This document shows positions 33,401 to 45,400 of a DNA stretch of 64,000 nt, one piece after another. The DNA is taken from positions 84,002-148,001 of the forward strand of contig NW_026634135.1 of NCBI RefSeq assembly GCF_024868665.1, in the 5' to 3' direction. The first letter of the stretch is position 1; each line of letters begins with the position of its first letter. Origin of the DNA: Triplophysa rosa (Eukaryota > Chordata > Actinopteri > Cypriniformes > Nemacheilidae). Under the pieces are notes generated by a model. The model saw only the letters and a list, made by a program, of their open reading frames with translations. It searched no databases and was not told where the DNA came from. Position numbers and translations under genes: made by a program.

Positions 33401-36400
33401 CACTGTTAACTCACTGCTGTGAGTTCAGAAGCGTATCACACATATTCAAACATGTCAAACATATTAGCAAATTATTTGACACAAGTATTAGCTCTGGCCA
33501 GCCAAGATTCAACTCATCTGAAGGCACACTGGTTTGCATAAACAATGTAATATGTCATTACACATTTGTATAAGTAAACCAGCAGTGCATTATGTGAAGA
33601 CTAAATGTGTTTTTGCATAAAATAACAAAAGCTGGCGTAAGAAATGTTAATGTTTTTGCAAGCTTTGTACTGTAATTCTGTTATCTGTGTACTGTATGTA
33701 CACTCTTAACCCGAATTAGTTGACTTTACTAGAAATTTGCGTGGAAACCCGTTGCACTAAACTTTTTTAGTTTTTGCGCAGGATGAAACTAAACATAAGT
33801 TGAATTAACATAAAACCTTTGGTGGGTGCAGTAGACAAATAAATTTTGCATCAGCTCTCTTCACTAAAAATCATTAATTCACATTATTTAATTTTACTAG
33901 TTTTTATTATTTATTTTACTTATTGATTTTACTATATGTTTTGTATACTAAAATGTAAAATAAAACAATAACAATGTTTCACAATAACAGTTTTTTTATT
34001 GTTGACAACAATAAACAGTTACTTGTTGAGATTCACATAGTTGAGCATCATGGGCTTTCGTATGAATCTTAGACAAGTGGACCTTAAATGCATTAATGGA
34101 GTTAAATGTGCACAAACAATCTTGATGTAGGCAAGGAAATGGAACAGTTCTGCTGTAGCTTCCATGTTTTAACCTATAATGTTTTAATAGGTAACCCCGT
34201 TTGTCACATATATATTAACAAAACTTACATTTCCACTGCATCTTTGCAAAAACCTGTGAAAACAGAGCATAAGAACTTTTAGAAAGTCATAGAAAATGAG
34301 TCGATACAATGCCACTGTTAACATTAATTAACATCTGCTAATGACCTCGCCTTCAAAACAGTTTAAGTTACCACTAACGTTATAGATAAAGACAGAAAAA
34401 TCACTTGTATATAACTTAAAGTAGAATTTTTAGAAACGTATTACCTTAATTAATAGGCCTACATCAGAGATAACTTTAAGTTAGCAACAAACACGTGTAA
34501 CTTAACGTTCATAGACATGTGCGGATAAGAACCAAAAGAAAAACGTTTGCCAACCAAATACACACGATGTAGCTAAAATATGAACATACTGAAACAATCT
34601 GGTTAACGTTATAAATGGTGACCTGACAGAAATAGCAAAATTTAACGTTATAACTAAACTGTTAAAAGGCAAACAAAATAGCGTCGACAGGCACATTAAC
34701 ACGTTAACTTTTTAAAGCTGAACATCAGTCCGGATTTTGGGTTATCACATTTGTCAGAAATATATCTACAGAAAAACTTTGTACACTTACCGATTTGCTT
34801 TTTTGAAAACCCACGTTAAGCGCGCACAATCAGACAGGTTCACTCTTACCAAATTAGTGCTGTCAATCGATTAAAAAAATTAATCGGATTAATCGCACAT
34901 TTTTTCTGTGATTAATCACAATTAATCGCACATAACAATTATATTTTAAAATATACTTTTACATTTTAATAATTTCACATTTAATCTTGTAGAAACAAAT
35001 TGATGTAGAAACAACATATTTCTTTAACAGCATCATTTTATGAAAGCTAACATTTTGATATTAGTATTGTAACTGATGTCTCTATTAAATTGATTATTTT
35101 AACATTAATTATAGCCATTCAACAATATAATTGAGAGCTCATGTAGGAAATATACAGACATTGAAGGACACTTTACAGTCCTTAATGCTAAATTATAAAT
35201 TAAATGCAGAAGAATTCTCATTAAAGCTACAAAATCACATTGATTTCTTCTTTTATTTTGTTCTTTGATTAACATTAGTGACAGGAGTCACAGCAGCACG
35301 TTTAAGAACGTGGCCCCTTTAAGAGCTGTCTCGGTACGCAGATCTGACCGTCACCGCACTCCCATTTTCACAACTCTTTGCAATCATTTAAGATTTTATT
35401 TTACACTTTGAAGTCTGTGCTTAAGAAAATGCTAGACAAAACGGGCTTTCTGACATAATCTTGTGTGGTTTTATCCATTCAAGCACGAAAGAGAACTTAA
35501 CACGGATGCGCTGTCTGACAGAGATTCACCGACGCAGCCGTCAGCCCATGACTGTTTACACCAGACTGGACCTCGCGTTGAGTTTTGCCGCGTCCACAGT
35601 TTAGAAGCTGTCTATTTTCATTGAACGCGTCAAAGCAACTGTTTAAAATCGCGCTTAAGTGGTTTAAAAGCCTGTACACGAATAAGAGCGTGATTACATA
35701 ATGTAACGCTAAACAAAGGATATCAAAACAAACGGATGCTGCGTTAATTGCGATAAATATTTTCTCACGCGTTAATTTGAAAAAATTAATCGCATGCGTT
35801 AACACGTTGACAGCCCTATACCAAATACACCGTATGCTCACCGTCAACCTGTTTCAATAGGCCCTTCCCCTCCCTTTTAAAAACATAACATAACGAGTTG
35901 TATCATCTTAACATGATCATTAGACTCACATTTTTTTCTGAATAGTGCAAACAGCTAATCTGTTTTAATAATGAACACGTCTTTTGAAAAAACTATAATG
36001 AATAAGCAATGACCACTTAAATTGCTTAACACAAAATCCGGGTTTACAGTGTATGTTTGCGTGCGTGTGTTTTAGTATCATGCCTGCTTTGTTTGTAAAG
36101 GGTGTAAGTTCATAACAGGATATTTTAAGGGGAAAAAATATACCCATAAGTTATGGAAGACGGTTTTCAGTCTGTGATACCTGTTCATTATATTTCAACA
36201 TCACAAAAAGCAGTAAATAAAAAAGGCTCAAATTACTGCTTTGAGTAGGAGACACTTTATTGTAGGTCCAACAGAATTTGGATTTCAATAAATTAGGGTT
36301 GGATGTAAAATCATATGCTGAGCAGTACATGATTGTCAATGTTGGTTTGTCAATGATTGTCAGTTTATACTCGTGCGTAGGACCTATGCTGTAGCCTCTA

Positions 36401-39400
36401 CGCCAGGGCTAGTCAACTGGCGGCCCGCCAATCATCTTTACCTGGCCCGCCTTAATATTTCATGGAGAGAATTTGAGAATGGTGTGCTTTAAGAAATGCG
36501 CATCCTGAGACGCCACGCCTTTGAAAGTTCAAACGCTGCTACATTCAATATGAAAGTAATTCCCGCGGCTCATAACGATTGCGATAAGGCGATTCGAGTC
36601 AATAAAGCGAGTAGGTTTGCGCACGCGATAGGTCGCGATCCAAAACGCGTCTTGTGCCCTTGAAAGTAACTGCAGGAAAAGTACTACACCACGTGAACTA
36701 CTGTCTCAGATAAGGAAATAACGATGTTGTTTTTATTACTGCATTCTTTATGTATGATTTAAACAGCTTTGTTTACGAAAACAGCTGTTCATCTCCTTCC
36801 AGAACTTGCACTTCAAACGATCTGCCCTTGTACGTGCGTGGGGCACATGCATTGGCATTAACCCGAAGATTCGATAATAGCGTTCAGTTTCTTGCACAGA
36901 TCGATTGATTCGCTTTATTAGACGTCAGTTTAACGTCAACGGGCAGGGATTACTTTGTGCTGAATGTATTAGCGTTTTTGCCTTTTTTATTTGACTTTAA
37001 TTTATTCAATATCTTCATAAATATTTTATTGAAAAAACAATACCACCCACATCTTGGAAGTATACTGGGGACTGTGGGTGAGTAAATTAACAGCAATTGC
37101 ATTCAATATATTAGGGAATATAAAATACAATTAAAAGACAATATCCCTTTTAATTAAATAGCCTATCTTGAAAATGTATATACTGGATGCAATATTTGTG
37201 TGCATGTTTTAATATATGACCTGTAAGTAACAGCAACAAAAACAGTATAACAGGATCAAAATGCAATAAATAACGGAAATACAAAATAACAGAAGAAATT
37301 ATGATATGGGAAAAAACTGGCCCACATCCTATTTATACTTTTGGAATCCGGTGTCCTGCCAATTTATGCTACCCATAAATTTGTGCTACCCTCGTGTTGT
37401 GATTGGGTTGGGGGAGGGGTTATTTAGGTGTAAGGGTTGGGTTGGGGGACGGGTTAGTCCTGCTTGTATGGAGGTAGCAAAATTTAATAGGGATGCATAA
37501 ATTAGCAGAACACCGGCCCTCAAAGAAAACGCCGTAGGCTACGTGTCGGTTTTAATTTATACTTCTGCGTCGTTGTCCGCGTCAACAGGCATTGACCACT
37601 AGGTCAGTGTCCACGCACGTGTTGCTTGTGTAACCAAGACAAGAGCCAAATAAGAAGCAGCTCTTTTGAGAAACATTAGCTGTGATAGCAGCAAGTAAAA
37701 GTCACTTTTGTTGCAGCTTGAGATGTTAAATACAGAAGAATAAATAATTTACTTAGATAATTAATTCGGAAATGCGTTTGAGTAAACATGACGCTATCGC
37801 AGAGTTTTTTTACCTGAGGGAGGGGTTCAAACAGACCAATCACAGCGCTTGTAGTGTAGGGTCCGCGTTGAATTGACGCATTGTTACATTTTTGGAGAGG
37901 TGCGCGTCAGGCTACGGCGGGATTTGTACATTTGCCTAGCTCTGCTCGGCGAGCCTCCGCTGACTGCACGCGTACCTCCGCAAACGGACGAGGCATTTAT
38001 AGTTGACGCGCATGCCGATGTGCTATTCTTTGAAACAACAGAGGGCGACTCGGAGTAAGCGATTCAACTAACCAGCACGTATTACCATGGAGAAGAAGTG
38101 GTTTGCTTGAACAACGCAATTTACCATGGTTTTAGTTTTGTATTTATAGTATAAATCATAGTGGCCACAAATTTACTATTGTCTCACTACAGGCACATTA
38201 TAGTTATATGATGTTTCTTATAAAACTATGGTAATATAAACAGAACAGTTTGCCAAAAACCTGTCTCTACACTTGTATTATAGTAAAACCATAGTTACCT
38301 TTCAACGTGCATTCACATATTAAACTTTACATATGTTATTTAAAACGTATTGGATAAAGAGTCTGCATTGTTCTGCGTGGATTAATCATTGAGATGTGTC
38401 ACCATTCTGCCTGTCATGTCTTGTTTTGGCCACTAGGAGTCCCCATTGTGTTCTGGTTTTGATCCCTGTTTAATTTGAGTAGTTGTTTTCACCTGTGCCT
38501 TGTTTTCCCGTGTAGTACTTAAACCTTACTTTTTTCCTCAGTTCCTTGCACTAAGTTTGTATTTTAGTACTCAACCTTGTGTGTTCTACCCGTGTGGACT
38601 ATTGCTTGCTTGCTTCCCGAGACTGGATTTCTATTGTGACCTCCATTTTTTGGTATGTGTTTGTTCCCCTGCGAACCCTGCCTTTTTTGAGTTTATTCTA
38701 TTTTTGATCACGAGGTTTTTTGATTTTGCACTCTGTGGATTTACCTCTCCACCTATTGGATTATTTACTTTTGTGAAGACACTGCGTTTGCCTTTGGCTT
38801 TTTTTTTTTGTTCATTAAACTGGAATACTTAACCTGCTGTGTCTGCCTATATCTTCTGGGTTCCATCTGATACCACGTGGCTCGACTGGTGTAGTGACTA
38901 TCCCTTACACCAGAGACCCGAGTTCGAGCCTGGGTCCTGACAGAAACTTAGTGCCACTATGAACCCAGAGGCAGCCAGCTCACAGGAGATCCTCTCTACA
39001 CTGTCTCGCCATGAGGGGGCGTTCCAACGCCACGAGGCCATGCTGGTACAACAGGAGACTTTAATGGCGCAACACTCCCAGCTATTGTCACAGATGCTGG
39101 AGTCCGTTCAACGGATGTCGGATCGACTTCCCGCTGCGCCTGCCGCTCAAGTCCAGTCCATCCAAGTCCCCATGGCACTAAACCCCGGGGTGGAACCTCG
39201 CCTTCCACCACCTCAGCGATTTTCAGGTGACCCGAGTTCCTGTAAAGGCTTTTTAACCCAATGTTCACTCTCGTTTGAACTGCAGCTCAAGGTACCTGCT
39301 GCTCCAGCTACTCGGCCTTTTCGGAGGAGTTCAAGCGAGTCTTTCGACACCCTGCCAGTGGCCCAGAGTCGTCCAGGAAGCTACTAAATCTCCAACAGGG

Positions 39401-42400
39401 CCATCGCAGTGTGACTGACTACGCTATCCAGTTCCGGACGATTGCAGCGGGGAGCGGCAGGGATGATGAGGCACTCATGGCATGCTTCCTGAACGGTCTC
39501 TCTGGTTCAATTCAAGATGAACTTGCTACCCGGGAACCATCAGAAGGTCTCGAGCACCTGATCAAACTAGCTTCCCGCATTGACAACCGACTGAGAGAAA
39601 GGGAATTTCATCGCAGACCTCTCTGCCCGTTCTCCACCGGTCCCAGTCCTGAGTTCCATCCATCTCTCTCACAAGCACCTCCAGAACCCATGCAACTGGG
39701 ACGTACCCGCCTCTCCCAGACAGAAAGAGACCGTCGGATGAGGGAACGTTGCTGCCTGTATTGTGGCAGACCCGGCCATCTCCGTCATGCCTGTCCCGAG
39801 CTTCAGGGAAACGCCCCAACCCGTGCAGACCAGGGAGAACTGTAACGGGGAATGTAAGCACCTCCCATGCGTCCAACTCCCGCTTCCTTCTTGCAGTCAC
39901 CCTCTCCTGGGACAATCAAGAGCTACCCCTACGAGCGCTGGTGGACTCTGGTGCTGCAGGAAATTTTATGGACGGTACCTGGGCCAAAGAAAACGACATC
40001 CCTACTGACTCTCTTACCTTTCCCTTGAAGGTCACTGCGCTGGATGGGAGACCTCTGGGGCCAGGCCTAGTTTCCCGAGCTACTACCCCTCTTCGCATGA
40101 CTATCCTTCGACACAAGGAGATGATACGGTTTCATCTCATCCCCTCTCCCGAGTTCCCCCTCATTCTTGGATACCCCTGGCTCTGTGATCACAATCCGGA
40201 CATTGACTGGGCTGTGGGGTCCATCAGTCAGTGGGGCCCCACGTGCCATGCCAGATGCCTATTCTCGAGTTCCCCTGACCCTTCTCCCGAGGTTCTAGAG
40301 TCCATTGATCTGTCCCGAGTCCCCAAGTGTTACCATGACCTTAAGATGGTGTTCAGCAAACAGAAGGCCACCACGTTACCACCCCACACGCTCTACGACT
40401 GCACCGTTGATCTGCTTCCAGGCACCTGCCCTCCCAGGGGCCGGATCTTTTCTCTGTCTCCGCCAGAACGGCTTGCTATGGATTCCTATATCCAGGATGC
40501 CCTAGCAGCGGGCTTGATTCATTCGTCCACCTCACCCGCAGGGGCAGGTTTTTTTTGTGGCCAAGAAGGATGGGGGACTACGTCCCTGTATAGACTACCG
40601 AGGGCTCAATAGCATCACAGTACGTAACCGGTACCCTCTACCCCTCATGGCCATGGCCTTTGAGTTACTGCAAGGAGCATCCCTCTTCACCAAGCTGGAT
40701 CTGCGGAATGCATACCATCTTGTGCGGATCAGGCAAGGCGATGAGTGGAAGACAGCTTTTAGCACTCCCACCGGTCACTACGAATACCTTGTGATGCCCT
40801 TTGGCCTGACCAACGCCCCGGCTGGTTTCCAAGCCCTTATTAACGATGTGCTCCGGGATATGCTCAACCTCTTTGTGTTCGTCTATCTGGATGACATCCT
40901 CATCTTTTCGGCCTCCGCCCAAGAACATACGGAGCATGTCAGAAGAGTCCTCAAATGTCTTCTCGATAACCACTTGTACGTCAAGCCCGAAAAGTGTGAG
41001 TTCCATGCCTCTCGAGTACAGTTCTTGGGATTCGTAGTGGAACCTGGCCGTGTCCAGATGGACCAAAAGAAGGTTGAGGCGGTAGCAGATTGGCCCACCC
41101 CCACGTCCCTCAAAGAAGTCCAACGCTTCCTCGGGTTCACGAACTTCTACCGGAAGTTCATCAGAAACTTCAGCTCTATAGCAGCTCCTCTCTCTGCCCT
41201 CACCAAGGGTGGCGTCGCTGAGTTTCGGTGGGGGGCGGAAGCTGAGGCAGCCTTCGTGAACCTAAAACAGCGGATCATCTCTGCTCCCATTCTGATGCTT
41301 CCCGATACGGACAAGCCCTTCGTCGTGGAGGTAGATGCATCTGAAGTGGGGGTTGGAGCAGTACTGTCCCAGAGAGGTGACGACAAAAAACTCTGCCCTT
41401 GTGCCTTTCTCTCACACCGGCTCACACCCACAGAGAGGAACTATCACGTAGGAGACCGTGAGCTCCTGGCGGTCAAATTGGCACTAGAGGAGTGGAGACA
41501 TTGGCTCGAGGGGGCAGCACATCCTTTTCAAGTACTCACGGACCATAAGAATCTAGAGTATATTCAACAAACAAAACGGTTGAACTCTAGACAAGCACGT
41601 TGGTCCCTCTTTTTTAACCGGTTCCAGTTTGTCCTGACCTTTCGGCCCGGTTCTAAAAATCTCAAGCCTGACGCCCTGTCCCGAGTATATGCTCCCACCA
41701 CTCGAGAGGACACTGACATACCCATAATCTCCAACACCAAGATCGTGGCACCCGTTTCATGGGTTATTGAGAGAACAGTGCGACAAGCCCTAGCCAGGGA
41801 ACCGGATCCGGGAGGGGGGCCTCCCAATTATCTGTTCGTCCCTAAGGCTGTACGTGCTCAGGTTCTCTTCTGGGGACACTCTTCCCGCCTCACTTGCCAC
41901 CCTGGCATCGATCGCACCCTCGAGTTCCTCCGAAGACGGTTCTGGTGGCCCACGTTCAAAGAGGATGTCAGCACCTTCGTCAAGGCATGCCACATATGCA
42001 ACCAGAATAAGACCTCCAGTCTCTGCCCTCAGGGGTTACTCCATCCGCTGTCCATTCCCCATCGGCCCTGGTCCCACATCTCACTGGACTTCATCACTGG
42101 TCTTCCCTCATCCCAAGGCAACACAGTGATTCTGGTCGTCATTGACAGGTTCTCCAAGGCAGCCAGATTTATCCCTTTGCCCAAATTACCCTCTGCTAAA
42201 GAGACTGCTGACCTGATTATAATCCACGTTTTTCGGGTTTTCGGTATCCCCCAGGATATAGTTTCGGACAGAGGCACCCAATTCACTTCTAGATTCTGGA
42301 AAGCATACTGCCAGCTCCTTGGAACCAAAGCCAGTCTGTCGTCTGGGTACCACCCTGAGTCTAACGGGCAGACGGAGAGGATGAACCAGGAACTGGAGAC

Positions 42401-45400
42401 TACGCTCAGGTGCATGGCCTCGAGCAACCCTTCCACCAGGTCTTCATTCATTGTTTGGGCAGAATATGCCCACAACACCCTACGCTCTTCTGCCACTGGG
42501 ATGTCTCCCCATGAATGCCAGTTTGGCTATGCTCCCCTGTTGTTTCCTGACCAAGAGGTGGAAGTTGGCGTTCCCTCAGCCACATCATTCATCAGACACT
42601 GTCGACTCACATGGAGAAAGGTCCGTCACAATCTTTTACGCGCCTCTCAGTCTTACCAACCGGTCCCACCCTTCGCCCTGGTCAGAGGGTATGGCTCGCC
42701 ACAAAGAACTTGCCCCTACGAGTGGAGTCCCGCAAACTTGCCCAGAAATACATCGGACCCTTTAGAGTAGCCAGGAGAGTAAACCCTGTTACTTACCGGC
42801 TATACTTGCCCAGTTCACTTAAAATTAACCCCACGTTCCATGTATCCTTGCTAAAACCTGTTGTGTCTTCTCCATTTGTCCAGGCAGGCAGACCCCCTCC
42901 TCCACCTCGCATCATCCAGGGCCAACCAGCTTATACCGTCAACCGGATACTGGATACCCGCCGAGTGCAACGATCCGTGCAGTATCTGGTGGACTGGGAG
43001 GGTTATGGTCCTGAGGAGCGCTCCTGGGTTCCTGCCAAGGATATATTGGACCCGGACCTTATTCGACAGTTCAAGGCCCGTGGTCTCGATAGACCCGGTG
43101 GGAACGTCAGGAGTCGTTCCTAGAGGGGGGGATTCTGTCACCATTCTGCCTGTCATGTCTTGTTTTGGCCACTAGGAGTCCCCATTGTGTTCTGGTTTTG
43201 ATCCCTGTTTAATTTGAGTAGTTGTTTTCACCTGTGCCTTGTTTTCCCGTGTAGTACTTAAAACTTACTTTTTTCCTCAGTTCCTTGCACTAAGTTTGTA
43301 TGTTAGTACTCAACCTTGTGTGTTCTACCCGTGTGGACTATTGCTTGCTTGCTTCCCGAGACTGGATTTCTATTGTGACCTCCATTTTTGGTATGTGTTT
43401 GTTCCCCTGCGAACCCTGCCTTTTTTGAGTTTATTCTATTTTTGATAACGAGGTTTTTTGATTTTGGACTCTGTGGATTTACCTCTCCACCTATTGGATT
43501 ATTTACTTTTGTGAAGACACTGCGTTTGCCTTTGGCTTTTTTTTGTTCATTAAACTGGAATACTTAACCTGCTGTGTCTGCCTATATCTTCTGGGTTCCA
43601 TCTGATACCACGTGGCTCGACTGGTGTAGTGACTATCCCTTAAACCAGAGACCCGAGTTCGAGCCCGGGTCCTAATAAGATGCATGTATAGACGTGCCTG
43701 CTCGGCTAGACTCGCATCCCCCTCGTTCATTTTCGGATGCGTTGCCGCGCGCGCAGTTACAAAAAAAGCCATGCACACCGCCACTCGAAATAAGGTTGCT
43801 CGCACTCAAAGCGAACTTCCGCCAACACCGCGATGACGTCATGTTTGCCGCGCGCACCCAAGCGAAGTTGCGGACGCGTGGAGTATAAAGCAGCCTTAAC
43901 GTTGGCTACAGTGTAGGTCCTAAGCACGAGTATAAACTGAGCTTAAAGGAGTCATATTGCATGGCTAAAATGAATATTATTGTTTGTTTTAGATGTAACG
44001 CAATGTGTATACACCATTTAAAGTTTAAAAAACGTATTTTCCACATACCGTGCATGTTTGTATCTCCTCTTTGCCCCGCCTCTCTGAAACGCGCTGATTT
44101 TTTACAAAGCTCATCGCTCTGAAAAGCGAGGTGTGCTATGATTGGCCAGTTCACCAGTGCGTAGTGATTGGTCAAATACTGCAAGCATTTCACGGAAATG
44201 TAACGCCTCTTACCATATTCGGAACATCAGGTTCCAAAGCAATTGTATTGACATGCGATACAATGAGATTTACAATTACGCCCACATTAACTACGTGTAG
44301 ATTTGGGCGGTCTTAGTCAAATCATGTTACGAAGTTACGTAGATTCACCGGGGTGTGGTTACACGAGGCGTTTCAGGCAAGTCTGGTTGAGCATTCGCTT
44401 TTAGATATGTAACCTTAATTGTGTCAATTCATTATTTCATTTTATTTTTTTATTTCTTTTCTATTTTATGTTAAAAGAGAAATGTATGTTGAACTCTAGT
44501 TTAATGTTTAGTTAAAAAGCTATTTTGTGCATCTGCCCCTTTAAGGCAGCGAGGGCTCTTGGGGAAAAGGAGAGCGAGAGGGAGTCGAGTTTGAGTTGCG
44601 TTAGGTGGCTGTTGTGCCGATGCCGATGATTCCTAAAAGTGAAATAAAGAACGTAAATCTACCTGGTGTAACCCGTGTTTCATTTGTATTATCCACACTG
44701 AAGAGACTGGAGTGTGCACGGCAGGAAATAAGGGTTACAGATAGAATGCATATTTTGTTCCCACACTTTAATTTGTGTAATTTTACGTGTCTAATACATG
44801 CATGGGCAACTTATAACACACCAAAAACACAGAAAAAGACGTACTTCCGCCATATGACCCCTTCAAGGATGAGATCCAGTGACAATTTACAGTAATGTAT
44901 ATAAACCATGCTTCAGAAAAAAGCACAAAGAAATCATATTCTAATGTCTTCTAGTGTTGCTGGGGTGTGGTAAAATATAACTTACATTAAGACTTACTGT
45001 CATCAACTGAAAATCATGAGCCTGTCATGGCTTGAATTGTAGAATGCTGGTCTGCCAGAAAGTCAGAATGCTGGTATTAAATGCTCAACGTCTTTAGATA
45101 ATACAGACAGACATACAGCTTATTCTTCTTGCCTGACTCTTTAGTATTTAGTATTTGGAACAGTGCCTGAAAAACACTTGACAGTTTAAAAAGTTTTGAT
45201 ATATGGACTTTGTGTTTCGTGAGAGTATGCAACCATGATGTTGGCTGGCATTTAATAAACCAAGTCAACGCTGACTTTTTTAGACTTCTACTTTGTTCAG
45301 TTCTTTATAGATAGATACTGTATCATTGATTTAAGGGAATAGTTCCCGTACTGTGAAAATTCTCCTAATAATAATTATAATAATAATACTTTGCTTTCAT

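Larger units (their letters stand above)
38397..43677 (+). mobile_element. Gypsy chromovirus retrotransposon with 5-bp target duplication
   Basis: The 5281-bp element has LTRs 38397-38942 and 43136-43677 and exact AGATG duplications (38392-38396, 43678-43682). It encodes gag, protease, RT, RNase H, integrase and a C-terminal chromodomain, but in broken frames. The polypurine tract TAGAGGGGGGGATTC precedes the 3' LTR. The LTRs differ by about eight substitutions and two short indels, so the insertion is recent. It lies in fam83b intron 2 in sense orientation. Confidence 0.93.
36361..43939. mobile_element. TIR element carrying nested insertions including a Gypsy element
   Basis: CAGTTTATACTCGTGCGTAG at 36361 is mirrored by CACGAGTATAAACTG ending 43939, and the match continues inward through GGACCTA and TGTAGCC. 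The interior between about 36403 and 37530 looks like other insertions, starting with a hAT-like CAGGGCTAGTCAACTGG end. The Gypsy element at 38397 was inserted later. No own transposase found and no clear target duplication. Confidence 0.6.

Noticed and set aside
38880..38942. A functional tRNA gene
   Set aside because: No complete acceptor and anticodon stems; present in both LTR copies, so part of the LTR.
39749..40612. A separate protease gene in the plus-strand Gypsy element
   Set aside because: It is the front part of pol, separated only by the T8 frameshift.
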